Source of the DNA: Pacificibacter marinus
Lineage (GTDB): Bacteria > Pseudomonadota > Alphaproteobacteria > Rhodobacterales > Rhodobacteraceae
Assembly: GCF_900109555.1 (NCBI RefSeq)
Contig: NZ_FNZV01000010.1
Location: forward strand, 85,667-149,666
Length of the DNA stretch: 64,000 nucleotides
Direction of reading: 5' to 3'
Position numbers and translations under genes: made by a program. A model generated the notes under the pieces. The model was not told the origin of the DNA. It ran no database searches and was given only the letters and a program-made list of their open reading frames with translations. Of the stretch, positions 43,895-57,139 are shown piece by piece (position 1 is the first letter of the stretch; the number at the start of each line of letters is the position of its first letter).

Positions 43895-44658
43895 TAAATC
43901 TTCCAACCTGTGTGAAGCGCCGCGATACCTAAGCTGAGGTTGCGGTAGCTGACATTGGTGAATCCCGCCGTGCGAATCATGCCCGCAAAAGTTTCTTGAT
44001 CAGGGAATTTGCGGATACTCTCTACAAGATATTGATAGCTGTCCGCATCATTGGCGATGAGTTTACCCATACGTGGAATGACGTTGAATGAATACAGATC
44101 ATACGCTTTTTGCATCGCTGCATTCGGTAATTGCGAGAACTCCAAAACCATCAGACGTCCGCCAGGTTTTAAAACACGATAAGCCTCAGACAAAGCCTCG
44201 TTCACGCGGGTGACATTTCGAATGCCAAAAGAAATTGTGTAGACGTCGAATTGATTGTCTTCAAAGGGTAGGGCCATCGCATCGCCTGTCACCCAAGAAA
44301 GGTCGGATGCCATTTGTGCGGCCTCAGCGCGCTTTCGGCCCTCAACAAGCATAGATTCGGTCATATCCAGCACAATTGAAGTCGCCCCAGGCGCACGTTT
44401 CAAAAAACGAAACGAAACATCGCCTGTGCCGCCAGCCACGTCCAAAAGGCGTTGGTGTGGACGCGGTGCAAGCCAGTCCATCATAGCGTCTTTCCACACC
44501 CGGTGGATGCCCATCGACATCACATCGTTCATCACATCATATTTTGACGCGACATTGGTAAAGACCTCATGAACCATGCCGGCCTTTTGATCTTCGGCAA
44601 CATCTTTGAACCCGAAATGTGTGGTCTTATCGCTAGAGCTTTCGCTTGACTGAGTCAT
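43894..44658 (-). CDS. ubiE: Demethylmenaquinone/2-methoxy-polyprenylbenzoquinol methyltransferase UbiE
   Basis: A 254-residue SAM-dependent methyltransferase. Motif I is [20 protein letters not shown]; UbiE signatures are [20 protein letters not shown] and [20 protein letters not shown]. The start MTQSSESSS at 44658 is preceded by AAGGGA, better than the longer frame to 44733. It is divergent from mutM with 87 bases between. Confidence 0.95.
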   Translation of the reverse strand: MTQSSESSSDKTTHFGFKDVAEDQKAGMVHEVFTNVASKYDVMNDVMSMGIHRVWKDAMMDWLAPRPHQRLLDVAGGTGDVSFRFLKRAPGATSIVLDMTESMLVEGRKRAEAAQMASDLSWVTGDAMALPFEDNQFDVYTISFGIRNVTRVNEALSEAYRVLKPGGRLMVLEFSQLPNAAMQKAYDLYSFNVIPRMGKLIANDADSYQYLVESIRKFPDQETFAGMIRTAGFTNVSYRNLSLGIAALHTGWKI

Positions 44659-44745
44659 TTCCCTTGCACCTTTTGCAAAACTTATCCTTCTTATAGGCCT
44701 CACATCGCGCGTGACAATCGCCAGCACCAGCAAAGAGACAGCAAA

Positions 44746-45597
44746 ATGCCCGAATTACCCGAGGTTGAGACAGTTAGGCGCGGGCTAGAACCCAGCATGA
44801 CGGGCGCTGTGATCACTCAGGCAGATGTGAATCGCCCTGATTTACGTTGGCCTTTTCCTGAACTGATGGCCGAGCGGATTAGTGGTGCGCGGGTGCTACA
44901 GCTGCGCAGGCGGTCGAAATACATTTTGGCGGACCTTGATACAGGTGAGACGCTTTTAATCCATCTAGGTATGTCCGGGCGCATGACTGTATCTGGTGAT
45001 CCTTTGGGGCAATTCGTGCATGAGCATCCGGCCTTGATCAAACATGATCACGTTGTCTTTCATATGGAAAATGGCGCGCGTGTTGCGTTTAATGACCCGC
45101 GTCGCTTTGGTGCGATGGATTTGCTCGACACAGGGACCGCTGAGGCGCATCCTTTGTTGGTCAAGATTGGCCCAGAACCTTTGGGAAATGACTTTCATGA
45201 GGCATACTTGGTCTCAGCATTGAAAACGAAAAACACCCCCATTAAAACAGCTTTGCTGGATCAATCGCTTATTGCGGGGCTTGGCAATATATATGTGTGC
45301 GAAGCGCTGTTTCGTGCTGGTATCCATCCTGCGACCAAGGCCAAAGACCTTAAGCCATCCGCAATCGTGCCTTTGGTGCCGATCATTCGAGATATATTGC
45401 TTGAGGCGATTGAAGCGGGGGGATCATCGCTAAAGGACTTTCGACAGGCTGGTGGCGAACTCGGTTATTTTCAGCACAGTTTTCGTGTGTATGGTCGAGA
45501 GGGTGGCGCATGTGTGACGCCAGAGTGTACATCTGTGGTTGAGCGGATAACACAATCAGGCAGATCGACATTCTTTTGTCCAAGCTGCCAAAGTTGA
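44746..45597 (+). CDS. mutM: Formamidopyrimidine-DNA glycosylase
   Basis: A 283-residue Fpg/MutM. The N-terminal Pro catalyst and [15 protein letters not shown] are conserved, and the C-terminal zinc finger has two cysteine pairs (CVTPEC and CPSC, with FFCPSCQS at the end). It excises 8-oxoguanine. Conserved synteny with ubiE, enoyl-CoA hydratase and rpsT in Rhodobacterales. Confidence 0.97.
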   Translation: MPELPEVETVRRGLEPSMTGAVITQADVNRPDLRWPFPELMAERISGARVLQLRRRSKYILADLDTGETLLIHLGMSGRMTVSGDPLGQFVHEHPALIKHDHVVFHMENGARVAFNDPRRFGAMDLLDTGTAEAHPLLVKIGPEPLGNDFHEAYLVSALKTKNTPIKTALLDQSLIAGLGNIYVCEALFRAGIHPATKAKDLKPSAIVPLVPIIRDILLEAIEAGGSSLKDFRQAGGELGYFQHSFRVYGREGGACVTPECTSVVERITQSGRSTFFCPSCQS

Positions 45598-45656
45598 TTT
45601 GATTAGATTTCAAGGCCTGTTAAACCTAGCACAACCAACTGATCTTTGGAGCGACC

Positions 45657-46433
45657 ATGGCCTATAAAACTCTTATCGTCGATGTTCAAAACAGTGTGCA
45701 ATTGATCCGACTCAATCGCCCTGATGCGCTCAATGCTTTGAATTCTGAACTGTTGAGGGAACTCGCAGCTGCGCTGGGTAAGGCTGATGCGGACCCGAAA
45801 GTGCGGGCCATCGTTATTACCGGTTCTGAAAAGGCGTTTGCCGCAGGGGCTGATGTCAAAGAAATGTCAAATAAATCATTTTCCGACATGGCACTTACTG
45901 ACTTTTTTGGCTCTGAAACCAATGCTATAACGGCTGTGCGTAAACCAGTCATCGCAGCTGTGTCTGGCTACGCGCTGGGCGGAGGCTGCGAATTGGCGAT
46001 GATGTGCGATTTTATCATTGCGGCCGACACTGCGAAATTTGGCCAACCTGAAATTAATCTTGGTATCATGGCTGGCATGGGGGGAACGCAGCGTTTAACG
46101 CGGTTTGTTGGCAAATCAAAAGCGATGGAAATGCACCTAACAGGTCGCTTTATGAATGCCGAAGAGGCCGAGCGATGCGGGCTTGTGTCGCGTATCGTGC
46201 CCGCCAAGAAGCTTGTGGATGATGCTATCGCCACAGCTGATAAAATTGCTGAAAAAAGCGCTGTGTCTGTGATGGCTGCAAAAGAGGCGGTGAATCGTGC
46301 TTACGAAACAACGCTTGCTGAAGGCCTCCTGTTTGAGCGTAGGTCGTTCCATGGATTGTTCGCCACAGATGATCAAACTGAAGGCATGACAGCCTTTCTT
46401 GAAAAACGCACACCGCAGTTCCGCGATAAATAG
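45657..46433 (+). CDS. Enoyl-CoA hydratase
   Basis: A 258-residue crotonase-fold enoyl-CoA hydratase. Motifs are [20 protein letters not shown], the oxyanion-hole segment AAGADVKEM, and [15 protein letters not shown] and [20 protein letters not shown], which carry the two catalytic glutamates. It acts in fatty-acid or related CoA degradation. It lies 59 bases after mutM. Confidence 0.93.
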   Translation: MAYKTLIVDVQNSVQLIRLNRPDALNALNSELLRELAAALGKADADPKVRAIVITGSEKAFAAGADVKEMSNKSFSDMALTDFFGSETNAITAVRKPVIAAVSGYALGGGCELAMMCDFIIAADTAKFGQPEINLGIMAGMGGTQRLTRFVGKSKAMEMHLTGRFMNAEEAERCGLVSRIVPAKKLVDDAIATADKIAEKSAVSVMAAKEAVNRAYETTLAEGLLFERRSFHGLFATDDQTEGMTAFLEKRTPQFRDK

Positions 46434-46587
46434 GGTGGTTTAGGCTTTTCTTTTGAACGATTCTCCCTTATGGGACCTCCTTACATGCGCGTGGAGCCCG
46501 CTCAGGCTATGACTTTCCTGTCCGATTTTGGGCATGGGCCTATTGCGCAATCGTAATTTATTTGAGCCCGAGAGAGGGAAAGACACC

Positions 46588-46851
46588 ATGGCAAATTCAC
46601 CACAAGCAAAAAAGCGCGCCCGTCAAATTGAACGTCGCACTGAAGTTAACAAAGCACGCCGTTCACGCATCCGCACATTCTTGCGCGGCGTTGAAGAAGC
46701 AATCGAATCTGGCGATTCTGCTGCTGCAAAAACAGCTCTGCAAGCGGCTCAGCCAGAGCTTATGCGTGGCGTGACCAAAGGTATCGTGCACAAGAATACT
46801 GCATCTCGTAAAGTGTCTCGTCTTGCTGCGCGTGTTAAAGCGCTCGGCTAA
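46588..46851 (+). CDS. rpsT: 30S ribosomal protein S20
   Basis: An 87-residue S20: [40 protein letters not shown] and [20 protein letters not shown]. The ATG at 46588 is preceded by GAGAGGGAAAG. Position before dnaA is conserved in alphaproteobacteria. Confidence 0.97.
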   Translation: MANSPQAKKRARQIERRTEVNKARRSRIRTFLRGVEEAIESGDSAAAKTALQAAQPELMRGVTKGIVHKNTASRKVSRLAARVKALG

Positions 46852-46874
46852 GTCTTACGACTTTGAATAGATTG

Positions 46875-46903
46875 AAAAACGCGCCTTAGGGTGCGTTTTT
46901 TTT
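46875..46903 (+). terminator. Rho-independent terminator after rpsT
   Basis: AAAAACGCGCC, loop TTA, then GGGTGCGTTTTTTTT form a GC-rich stem followed by an eight-base T-run, 23 bases after the rpsT stop. Confidence 0.85.
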
Positions 46904-46906
46904 GTG

Positions 46907-47182
46907 CTATTTTATGGGTTTTTTAGCCATTTTAGTGCGGCGCTGCAGCGAATCTGCTGCGGTCAAGCCCGCTACCAAATCTGTGGATATAATCGCAATC
47001 CCCTGTTTCTCTTGGACTGATTTCAACACGAATTGCGGCAATTGAGACACGTCACGCAGGGGCAAAAGGGGCTTTTTAGATTCGTCTTCGGTAAAGACAG
47101 AGTCAAGCGCGAAGATCAGTTGCGTGTGCCTGTGGCTCGTTGCTAGTTTGATCATGCGATTCATGTCGTCTTGGGGGGACAT
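46907..47182 (-). CDS. Small hypothetical protein between rpsT and dnaA
   Basis: A possible 91-residue soluble protein (MNRMIKLATSHRHTQLIFAL; LPQFVLKSVQEKQGIAIIST). I do not recognise a family. It starts at ATG 47182 or at an internal ATG and ends directly beside the rpsT terminator, so transcription would be convergent. No clear ribosome binding site is seen. It could be real or a chance ORF. Confidence 0.4.
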   Translation of the reverse strand: MSPQDDMNRMIKLATSHRHTQLIFALDSVFTEDESKKPLLPLRDVSQLPQFVLKSVQEKQGIAIISTDLVAGLTAADSLQRRTKMAKKPIK

Positions 47183-47637
47183 TCACCAACCATGCGGATT
47201 TAGAAGACTGCTTTGGCAACGACCAAGCTTTGTTTTCTTGAGGCTGCCTCGGTTCTCGTGTTGGTGTCGTCTGGTCAAAAGAATAGGGGTATTCTTTGTC
47301 AGACTGCCTAGAAATGATGCCGCTTTGGCGTGGTAATCATTCTGGTATGTCCACTTACGTTGAACAGCATTAGGCACAGTGTGCCCAGACTCTCGTTTGT
47401 CTGGATTCTCTAGGTGTGTCTTGCTGTACGCGTGGTTTATACAGGTGCCCTTTTGGGCAAGTCTCTATGCACTGTGAGGGGTGTGTTCTGACTGGTCAGG
47501 TTCATTTCTGGCCGTCGTGTATGAAGTTTGATGACCTGAGGCGTTGAGCCTTGGACTGTGTGTTGCAGCATAGTTCATGTGTCGGTTCTGATGCCGGTAC
47601 ATAATGAAAAAGAATTATAATTGGGTCGAATACGAAT
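47183..47637. other. Long non-coding region upstream of dnaA
   Basis: These 455 bases contain no convincing ORF and are visibly rich in G and T on the plus strand (many GTGT, TCTGG and CTTG runs). The dnaA promoter must lie here. AATGAT and ATCATT arms flank a short GCC/GGC pair near 47315-47345. I find no cluster of DnaA boxes, so an origin cannot be claimed. Confidence 0.5.
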
Positions 47638-49017
47638 ATGAAAAACGATACGTGGGGACGTGTTAAGCAACAGTTGCTCGAGACTGTAGGGCGTAACAAT
47701 TACGCCAACTGGATCGAGCCGCTACAACTGCAAAAAGTTGACAATGGCGTAGCTTTGTTCTCGGTGCCGACAAGCTTTATGGCAAACTGGGTCGCCCGTA
47801 ATTTTTCGGATCAAATTTTGAAACACCTCAAGGCATTGGATGTACCTGCATCCCGTGTCGAATTCAAAGTTGAGACAGTAAACGCGGCTGACACCGTGCG
47901 CGCCGCATCTTCTGATTCGTCCGCAGCAGCTCCGATTGCTCGCGCTGCGTCCGAGTCAGGGCCCTCTGTCGAAGAGCTACCGGGTGCACCACTTGATGCG
48001 CGCTTTACTTTTGATAACTTTGTTGTCGGTAAGCCGAATGAGTTGGCTCATGCTGCCGCGCGCCGTGTTGCCGAAGGTGGCCCTGTGACGTTCAATCCGC
48101 TGTTTTTGTACGGTGGTGTTGGCCTTGGTAAAACACACTTGATGCATGCGATTGCCCATGAAATCCAAGTGCGTGATCCGAAACTGCGTGTGCTTTATCT
48201 ATCCGCTGAACAGTTTATGTACCGGTTTGTCCAAGCCTTACGTGATCGTCAAATGATGGATTTTAAACAGCTTTTCCGCTCTGTTGATGTGCTTATGGTC
48301 GATGATGTGCAATTCATCGCAGGTAAAGACAGCACCCAAGAAGAGTTCTTTCACACGTTCAACGCGCTCGTAGACCAGGGTAAACAAATTATCATCTCTG
48401 CTGACCGAGCTCCGGGTGAAATCAAAGACCTCGAAGATCGTATCAAGTCGCGACTTCAGTGCGGTCTTGTGGTCGATCTGCACCCAACCGATTACGAATT
48501 ACGGTTAGGCATTCTGCAGACCAAAGCTGAAAACTATCGGGCGCAGTATCAAGGCCTTGTCTTTGCTGATGGCGTTCTGGAATTCTTGGCACATCGTATC
48601 ACCACCAACGTGCGCGTGCTCGAAGGGGCTTTGATGCGCCTGTTTGCTTTCGCGTCACTTGTTGGTCGCGAAATCACGATGGAACTGGCGCAAGAGTGTC
48701 TTGCCGATATTCTTAAAGCCTCTGACCGCAAGGTCACGGTCGAAGAAATTCAACGCCGTGTGTCTGAGCATTACTCGATCCGTCTGTCTGATATGATTGG
48801 CCCCAAGCGTGTGCGTGTGATTGCACGGCCGCGTCAGGTTGCGATGTACTTGTCGAAACAATTGACGTCACGGTCTTTGCCTGAAATCGGGCGTCGTTTT
48901 GGTGGGCGCGATCACACCACTGTCATGCATGGCGTGCGGCGTATCGAAGAGCTGCAAACAACGGACAGTCAGATGTTTGAAGACGTGGAAATGCTGCGTC
49001 GGGCACTTGAAGCCTAA
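47638..49017 (+). CDS. dnaA: Chromosomal replication initiator DnaA
   Basis: A 459-residue initiator. Domain I is N-terminal (about 1-85), then an Ala/Ser-rich linker. The AAA+ domain has Walker A GGVGLGKT (residues 159-166) and Walker B VLMVDDVQFIAGKDSTQEEF. The C-terminal DNA-binding domain ends with the DnaA signature GRRFGGRDHTTVMHGVRRIE. It begins the dnaA-dnaN-recF-gyrB block. Confidence 0.98.
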   Translation: MKNDTWGRVKQQLLETVGRNNYANWIEPLQLQKVDNGVALFSVPTSFMANWVARNFSDQILKHLKALDVPASRVEFKVETVNAADTVRAASSDSSAAAPIARAASESGPSVEELPGAPLDARFTFDNFVVGKPNELAHAAARRVAEGGPVTFNPLFLYGGVGLGKTHLMHAIAHEIQVRDPKLRVLYLSAEQFMYRFVQALRDRQMMDFKQLFRSVDVLMVDDVQFIAGKDSTQEEFFHTFNALVDQGKQIIISADRAPGEIKDLEDRIKSRLQCGLVVDLHPTDYELRLGILQTKAENYRAQYQGLVFADGVLEFLAHRITTNVRVLEGALMRLFAFASLVGREITMELAQECLADILKASDRKVTVEEIQRRVSEHYSIRLSDMIGPKRVRVIARPRQVAMYLSKQLTSRSLPEIGRRFGGRDHTTVMHGVRRIEELQTTDSQMFEDVEMLRRALEA

Positions 49018-49192
49018 GCAAAGCGATAAATCTGAGACTCACCTGCTGCACTGCCGCGATTATACGCGTGCGCAGTGCAGCCAGCTCTTGACGCTCAGGC
49101 CAAGAGTGAACACAGTCCGATTAACAAAATCTTGCACGCGGTGGTGAATGATATATTCTTGCCATCCGGCCAATGAACGAGACGAGGGTGGC

Positions 49193-50311
49193 ATGAAAAT
49201 TAGCATTGAACGCGGCGCGCTTTTAAAAGCCGTGGGGCAGGCGCAGTCTGTAGTTGAACGTCGCAACACCATTCCAATTCTGGCAAACGTGCTGATCGAA
49301 GCCGAGGGTAATACAGTATCCTTTCGTGCGACAGATTTAGACATCGAAGTTGTCGACAAATGTGCAGGCATCGTTGAACGTGCAGGCGCGACAACAGTGT
49401 CTGCTGTGACATTGCACGAAATCGTTCGCAAATTGCCCGATGGCGCGATGGTCGTCTTGGCTGATGATGGCACCGCAGGACGTCTGACTGTCGAAGCGGG
49501 CCGATCCAATTTTTCTTTGGCTACATTGCCCAAAGAAGATTTCCCAGTAATGACCACGTCCGAATATGACTGTAATTTTGCCGTACCAGCCCCCGTGCTG
49601 CGCCGCTTGTTCGACAAATCCAAGTTCGCGATCTCTACCGAGGAAACACGGTACTACCTGAATGGTGTTTACATGCACATTTCAGATGGCGACGATGGCA
49701 AAGTGTTGCGTTGCGTGGCCACAGATGGTCACCGTTTGGCGCGTATCGATGCTCCGTTGCCAGAAAATGCTTTGGAAATGCCTGGTGTGATTGTTCCACG
49801 CAAAACCGTTGGTGAGTTGCGTAAACTTCTAGAAGATGATGACATGATCATCGCGGTGTCGGTCTCTGAGGCTAAAGTTCGTTTTGCGACGCCAGATATA
49901 ACGCTTACATCAAAAGTCATCGACGGCACATTTCCCGATTACACGCGCGTTATTCCTGTAGGCAACACTCGCAAACTCGAAGTGGATGCGGCGGAATTCG
50001 CCAAAGCTGTTGACCGCGTTGCAACGGTGTCTTCCGAGCGCTCACGTGCTGTGAAATTGACACTTGAAGATGACAAACTCACTCTATCCGTCAATGCACC
50101 AGATAGCGGTGCCGCCGAAGATGAATTGGCCGTGGCCTATAACGATGAACGCCTTGAGATCGGCTTTAACGCCAAATATCTTTTGGAAATCGCGTCACAA
50201 GTGGATCGCGAAAATGCGGTGTTCATGTTCAATTCTTCAGGTGATCCAACCTTGATGCGTGAGGGCAATGATACCTCTGCCGTCTATGTTGTGATGCCAA
50301 TGCGTGTTTGA
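49193..50311 (+). CDS. dnaN: DNA polymerase III beta subunit (sliding clamp)
   Basis: A 372-residue clamp: MKISIERGALLKAVGQAQSV, RCVATDGHRLARIDAPLPEN and C-terminal TSAVYVVMPMRV. ATG at 49193 with GAGGGTG upstream. It lies 175 bases after dnaA; that gap has no gene. Confidence 0.97.
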   Translation: MKISIERGALLKAVGQAQSVVERRNTIPILANVLIEAEGNTVSFRATDLDIEVVDKCAGIVERAGATTVSAVTLHEIVRKLPDGAMVVLADDGTAGRLTVEAGRSNFSLATLPKEDFPVMTTSEYDCNFAVPAPVLRRLFDKSKFAISTEETRYYLNGVYMHISDGDDGKVLRCVATDGHRLARIDAPLPENALEMPGVIVPRKTVGELRKLLEDDDMIIAVSVSEAKVRFATPDITLTSKVIDGTFPDYTRVIPVGNTRKLEVDAAEFAKAVDRVATVSSERSRAVKLTLEDDKLTLSVNAPDSGAAEDELAVAYNDERLEIGFNAKYLLEIASQVDRENAVFMFNSSGDPTLMREGNDTSAVYVVMPMRV

Positions 50312-50359
50312 CGCGACCGCGTTGATACTAAATACTTTTATATTAGGAAAAGAGACGGG

Positions 50360-51466
50360 ATGTCTTTGTTCATCGAAGACTTAACCCTGTCTCATTTTCG
50401 CTCTCATCGGGCCGCACGTCTTGAATTGGACGGGCGGCCTATTGCGATTTGGGGGTCAAATGGTGCGGGTAAAACCAACATTCTAGAGGCGGTGTCTTTG
50501 CTGTCGCCGGGGCGTGGTATGCGCCGCGCGGCCATGGAAGATATAGCGCGAAAACCCGAAAAGCTTGGCTGGAAAGTCAGCGCGGAATTGCAATCGCTGC
50601 ATCAAACCCACGACATTGAAACATGGTCCGAAAACGGCGGGCCTCGTACGGTCAAAATCGATGGTAAAACCGCAGCGCAAGTGGCGTTGGGTCGCGTTGC
50701 GCGTGTGGTGTGGTTGATCCCGGCGATGGACCGTCTTTGGATCGAAGCACCCGAGGGGCGGCGGCGTTTTTTAGACCGTATGGTGATGTCTTTTGAGCCA
50801 CGTCACGCAGATGCTGTCTTGAGCTATGAAAAGGCGATGCGCGAACGCAATCGGTTGCTCAAGGATATGGTGCGGGATGCGCACTGGTACGCCGCCCTTG
50901 AGACGCAGATGGCCGCCTCTGGTGTGGCGATTATGCAAAACCGACTGACTGTGTTGCAACGCATCAAGGAGGCTCAAGATGGCGCGCAGACAGCCTTTCC
51001 CGTTGCATCCTTATCGCTCAGAGCCTCTGATCAATTTGCGTTACCCGAAACCGAGGGGGCGCTTTTGTCTGCATTTAAAGACAACCGTCCGCGTGATCTT
51101 TCGGCTGGACGGACGTTGATTGGCCCGCACCGTGCTGATTTGGGCGCTATTTACGCCGCCAAAGGCGTGCCTGCAGATCAATGTTCTACAGGTGAACAAA
51201 AAGCGTTGTTGATTTCGTTGATTTTGGCAAATGGCCGCGCCTTGGCGCAGGATTTTGGCGCTGCTCCGATTTTTTTACTTGATGAGGTCGCTGCGCATTT
51301 GGACGGTGGTCGCCGCGCTGCCCTATACGATGAGATTTGCGCACTGGGCGCACAAGCTTTTATGACGGGCACGGGGCCTGAATTGTTCGCTGAGCTTGGG
51401 ACGCGCGCTGCCGCTTTTGAAGTGGCCGAAGATGCCGGCATTTCGACCGTAAAGCAGCATGTATAA
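50360..51466 (+). CDS. recF: Recombination and repair protein RecF
   Basis: A 368-residue SMC-like ATPase. Walker A GSNGAGKT is at residues 32-39; the signature CSTGEQKALLISLILANGRA and Walker B PIFLLDEVAAHLD follow. It loads RecA at gapped DNA. It lies 48 bases after dnaN. Confidence 0.96.
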   Translation: MSLFIEDLTLSHFRSHRAARLELDGRPIAIWGSNGAGKTNILEAVSLLSPGRGMRRAAMEDIARKPEKLGWKVSAELQSLHQTHDIETWSENGGPRTVKIDGKTAAQVALGRVARVVWLIPAMDRLWIEAPEGRRRFLDRMVMSFEPRHADAVLSYEKAMRERNRLLKDMVRDAHWYAALETQMAASGVAIMQNRLTVLQRIKEAQDGAQTAFPVASLSLRASDQFALPETEGALLSAFKDNRPRDLSAGRTLIGPHRADLGAIYAAKGVPADQCSTGEQKALLISLILANGRALAQDFGAAPIFLLDEVAAHLDGGRRAALYDEICALGAQAFMTGTGPELFAELGTRAAAFEVAEDAGISTVKQHV

Positions 51467-51489
51467 CGCGCGCCATTTGGGCCGTCTGA

Positions 51490-54069
<2,580 letters not shown>

Positions 54070-54096
54070 GGATTTGTAGGGAAGCACATAAAATTG

Positions 54097-54124
54097 CGTG
54101 GCGCGCATAACTTTGCGCGCCACG
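54097..54124 (+). terminator. Hairpin after gyrB
   Basis: CGTGGCGCGC and GCGCGCCACG form a perfect 10-pair stem with an 8-base loop, 28 bases after the gyrB stop. There is no T-run, so Rho-independent termination is uncertain. Confidence 0.6.
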
Positions 54125-54809
54125 AGAATGCGAAAATCAATATTACCTTCCTCTTATCGGCGACTTAGACAAAAGAAGTCGTGCAGTCTTATTTGACTCG
54201 ATGCGTGATGAGCTAAATTCTGCCATTGCCTATGAATGGCAGTAAAAGCTCATGTGGCCGATACCGGCCCTCGACGTGACGTGTCCTCTCTCTCATTAAC
54301 TAAATTGCCAAAAGCTAGGCAAATCGGTTAATAGCGTCAGATCAAGCGGACATGTGTGGTACGGCTCTGCAGTGCAGTTTGAAAAACGCGGACGGCGACA
54401 ATCTATATAGTAAACTCTGCAATCTGTTTGCACTTCGTCGCTACAAAGCCAGACGATGTTAGTGCTTTATGCGCCATTCCCGAAGTTTGAACTCTATTTA
54501 CATACAACGCGAGGGCAGCATTCTTGGGAAGCATCACAGCATCGTAAAGTTCCGTGCCCAGCGGACAGCTACTAAAAAGTCTGCTTTTTCCAAGTTGCTT
54601 GCTTTCAAAGAGACTCTTGGGAAGGGGCCGCCTGTCCCCAATATTCTGGGCTTGACCGCAATACGCCCAAAGCGACTGGATCGGGTCCTATTTTAGCAAA
54701 GATTATCAATGAGGCCTTAAAACCTAGATCAATCGTTATCCGACTCCTGGATGAGATCGGAACACTACGTGCTGAGCGGAACACTGCCCTTACGGGATCC
54801 AACAATGCC
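54125..54809. other. Gene-poor, apparently decayed region between gyrB and the epimerase gene
   Basis: No supportable gene in about 690 bases. A perfect 8-base dyad CTGCCATT-N7-AATGGCAG lies at 54220-54242. Around 54705-54780 one plus-strand frame reads INEALKPRSIVIRLLDEIGT and LRAERNTALTG, which looks like a fragment of a former gene, but I cannot name its family. A 75-codon ORF at 54469-54696 has no protein-like character. Confidence 0.5.
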
Positions 54810-55820
54810 CTAGGCTTGATAATACTCACGATACCAGTCGACAAACTTTTTGACGCCTTCTAGGACTCCCGTTTTAGGGCTGTATCCTGTGAGGGATTTA
54901 AGAAGATTTGCGTTGGCCCAAGTCGCGGGTACATCCCCCGCTTGCATCGGCATGAGGTTCCGCGTGGCGGTTTTTCCTGTGGCGATTTCAATCGCTTCAA
55001 TGAAGTCGATGAGCTGAACTGCGGATGAATTACCTATATTAACCACACGGTGTGGTGCCACAGGCGACAAGCTATCCCCTTCGGGAACGATGCCATCTGC
55101 GGGGCGTACAGGGGGCGTGTTGATGAGTAGACGAATGGCATGAACGAGATCTTCGACATAAGTGAAGTCGCGCTTCATATCGCCGTGATTATAAACGTCG
55201 ATTGGTGTGTCTTCTAAAATGGCTTTAGTGAACTTGAATAGCGCCATGTCTGGGCGCCCCCAAGGGCCGTAAACTGTAAAAAAGCGAAACATGGTGATTG
55301 GTAGGTCAAATAAGTGTGCATAAGAATGTGCCATGTTTTCAGTCGATTTTTTCGTGGCCGCATAAAATGACATTTGATGATCGGCTTTATCGGTTTCCGC
55401 ATAAGGCATTTGGGTGTTAGCCCCAAAGGCAGATGAGGTCGACGCCAGCATCATGTGTTGAGGCGGATAGGCACGGGCAGCTTCAAGTAATTCGAACGTG
55501 CCAATAATGTTGCTTTCTAAATAGGACCGCGGGTTTTCAATCGAATATCGCACGCCAGCCTGCGCGGCGAGATGCACAACTACGTCAGGTTTTTCATCTG
55601 CGAATAGCGACATTAGCAGATCAGGCGTCTCGACTTTATCTTGAATGAAGCGATAGTTTTCGGATTGTAAAAGCTGCGCATTACGACGTTCTTTCAGCGT
55701 TACATCATAGTAATCAGACATGCAGTCTATGCCGATAACGCGGAATCCATCATCCAGCAGACGGCGACATAGAAAATACCCAATAAAACCAGCTGAACCA
55801 GTGACAAGAGCAGTACGCAT
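54810..55820 (-). CDS. NAD-dependent epimerase, UDP-glucuronate 4-epimerase type
   Basis: A 336-residue extended short-chain dehydrogenase. NAD motif TGSAGFIG starts at residue 7; the catalytic Ser/Tyr/Lys set is in ASTSSAFGANTQMPYAETDK and SFYAATKKSTENMAHSYAHL. RFFTVYGPWGRPDMALFKFT is typical of UDP-glucuronate 4-epimerases (LpsL/Cap1J). It would turn UDP-glucuronate, made by the neighbouring dehydrogenase, into UDP-galacturonate for envelope polysaccharide. It lies 17 bases after the dehydrogenase gene. Confidence 0.9.
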   Translation of the reverse strand: MRTALVTGSAGFIGYFLCRRLLDDGFRVIGIDCMSDYYDVTLKERRNAQLLQSENYRFIQDKVETPDLLMSLFADEKPDVVVHLAAQAGVRYSIENPRSYLESNIIGTFELLEAARAYPPQHMMLASTSSAFGANTQMPYAETDKADHQMSFYAATKKSTENMAHSYAHLFDLPITMFRFFTVYGPWGRPDMALFKFTKAILEDTPIDVYNHGDMKRDFTYVEDLVHAIRLLINTPPVRPADGIVPEGDSLSPVAPHRVVNIGNSSAVQLIDFIEAIEIATGKTATRNLMPMQAGDVPATWANANLLKSLTGYSPKTGVLEGVKKFVDWYREYYQA

Positions 55821-55837
55821 TTGAGAAGACCCTTAAA

Positions 55838-57004
55838 TCAATCCGCGCCAAACAGGTCGCGGGTAAATATTTTATCGCTCATATCGGAAATATCATCGGT
55901 GACGCGGTTTGCGACAATCACGTCAGCCTCAACTTTAAACGCTGCCAGATCATTCACCACCCGCGAGCCAAAGAAATGAGAATCGCGCATCACTGGTTCA
56001 TATACAATGACTTCTATGCCCTTAGCTTTGATGCGTTTCATGATGCCTTGAACGGAGGACTGACGAAAATTGTCGGAGCCAGCTTTCATTACCAAGCGGT
56101 AGATACCAACGACTTTGGGTTTGCGTGCAATAACTTGATCGGACAAAAAATCTTTGCGGGTACGGTTGGCATCAACGATCGCTCTGATCAGGTTTTGCGG
56201 CACTTCAGAATAATTTGCCAGTAATTGGCGGCTGTCTTTCGGAAGGCAGTAGCCGCCATAACCGAAGCTTGGGTTGTTGTAATGCATGCCGATGCGTGGG
56301 TCTAAGCCGATGCCATCGATGATCTGCTTGCTGTCCATACCGCCTGCCATTGCGTAGCTGTCTAGCTCGTTGAAAAACGCGACGCGCATGGCAAGATAGG
56401 TGTTGGCAAACAGTTTGACTGCTTCGGCTTCATCAGCGTTTGTAAACAATACATCGACGTCTTTTTTGATCGCACCTTCTAGCAGCAAGTTGGCAAAGGT
56501 GCGCGCACGATCAGATTGTTCACCAACAATGATACGGCTGGGATGCAGGTTGTCGTAAAGGGCACGGCCTTCTCGTAAAAATTCAGGACTAAAGATTACT
56601 TGGTCAGTATCATATTCGTCTCGAATGCGCTTTATAAAGCCAACGGGCACCGTAGATTTAACCACAATGGTCGCTGTTTCGTTTACCGAGATAACCAGCT
56701 GGATCACGCGTTCAACCAAGGACGTATCAAAGTAATTGGTGTCTACATTATAGTTCGTGGGTGTCGCAACAATGACAAAATCTGCATCTCTATAGGCTGT
56801 CGCGCCATCCAAAGTGGCCGTTAAATTAAGTGGCTGGTTGGTCAAGAATTCTTCAAGTTCGACGTCTACGATTGGGCTTTTGCGTGCGTTCACAAGATCG
56901 ACACGGTCTTTTGAAATATCGACGGCCGTCACTTCATGATGCTGAGCCAATAAAACTGCATTGGATAATCCAACATACCCAATTCCTGCTACAGCTATTT
57001 TCAT
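55838..57004 (-). CDS. ugd: UDP-glucose 6-dehydrogenase
   Basis: A 388-residue UDP-glucose/GDP-mannose dehydrogenase family enzyme of the short bacterial class. NAD motif GIGYVG is at residues 7-12. The catalytic cysteine lies in [20 protein letters not shown]. It oxidises UDP-glucose to UDP-glucuronate, the substrate of the next gene, so the two form a two-gene pathway operon. Confidence 0.93.
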   Translation of the reverse strand: MKIAVAGIGYVGLSNAVLLAQHHEVTAVDISKDRVDLVNARKSPIVDVELEEFLTNQPLNLTATLDGATAYRDADFVIVATPTNYNVDTNYFDTSLVERVIQLVISVNETATIVVKSTVPVGFIKRIRDEYDTDQVIFSPEFLREGRALYDNLHPSRIIVGEQSDRARTFANLLLEGAIKKDVDVLFTNADEAEAVKLFANTYLAMRVAFFNELDSYAMAGGMDSKQIIDGIGLDPRIGMHYNNPSFGYGGYCLPKDSRQLLANYSEVPQNLIRAIVDANRTRKDFLSDQVIARKPKVVGIYRLVMKAGSDNFRQSSVQGIMKRIKAKGIEVIVYEPVMRDSHFFGSRVVNDLAAFKVEADVIVANRVTDDISDMSDKIFTRDLFGAD

Positions 57005-57139
57005 GAACTAACCCTTTATTAGATAACACCAAGATATTTAACGCCATCAGACTGTTGCATAAGTTTTCTATGAAACATATGCAAAAAATGTGGCAAGACT
57101 AGGCTTATGAGGTGATTATACTGGGCGGGATGCCTACTT

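Noticed and set aside
46907..47182. A toxin-antitoxin component between rpsT and dnaA
   Set aside because: There is only a single small ORF without a partner or known toxin motif, and its reality is uncertain.
47183..47637. A replication origin upstream of dnaA
   Set aside because: I find only isolated near-matches to the DnaA box (for example TGTGGATAT at 46982-46990), with no cluster and no clear AT-rich unwinding element.
49060..49678. Long minus-strand ORFs across the dnaN start
   Set aside because: They are shadows of dnaN; no separate start signal or family match.
54469..54696. A 75-codon ORF on the plus strand
   Set aside because: No ribosome binding site, odd composition and no recognisable family; it lies in a decayed region.
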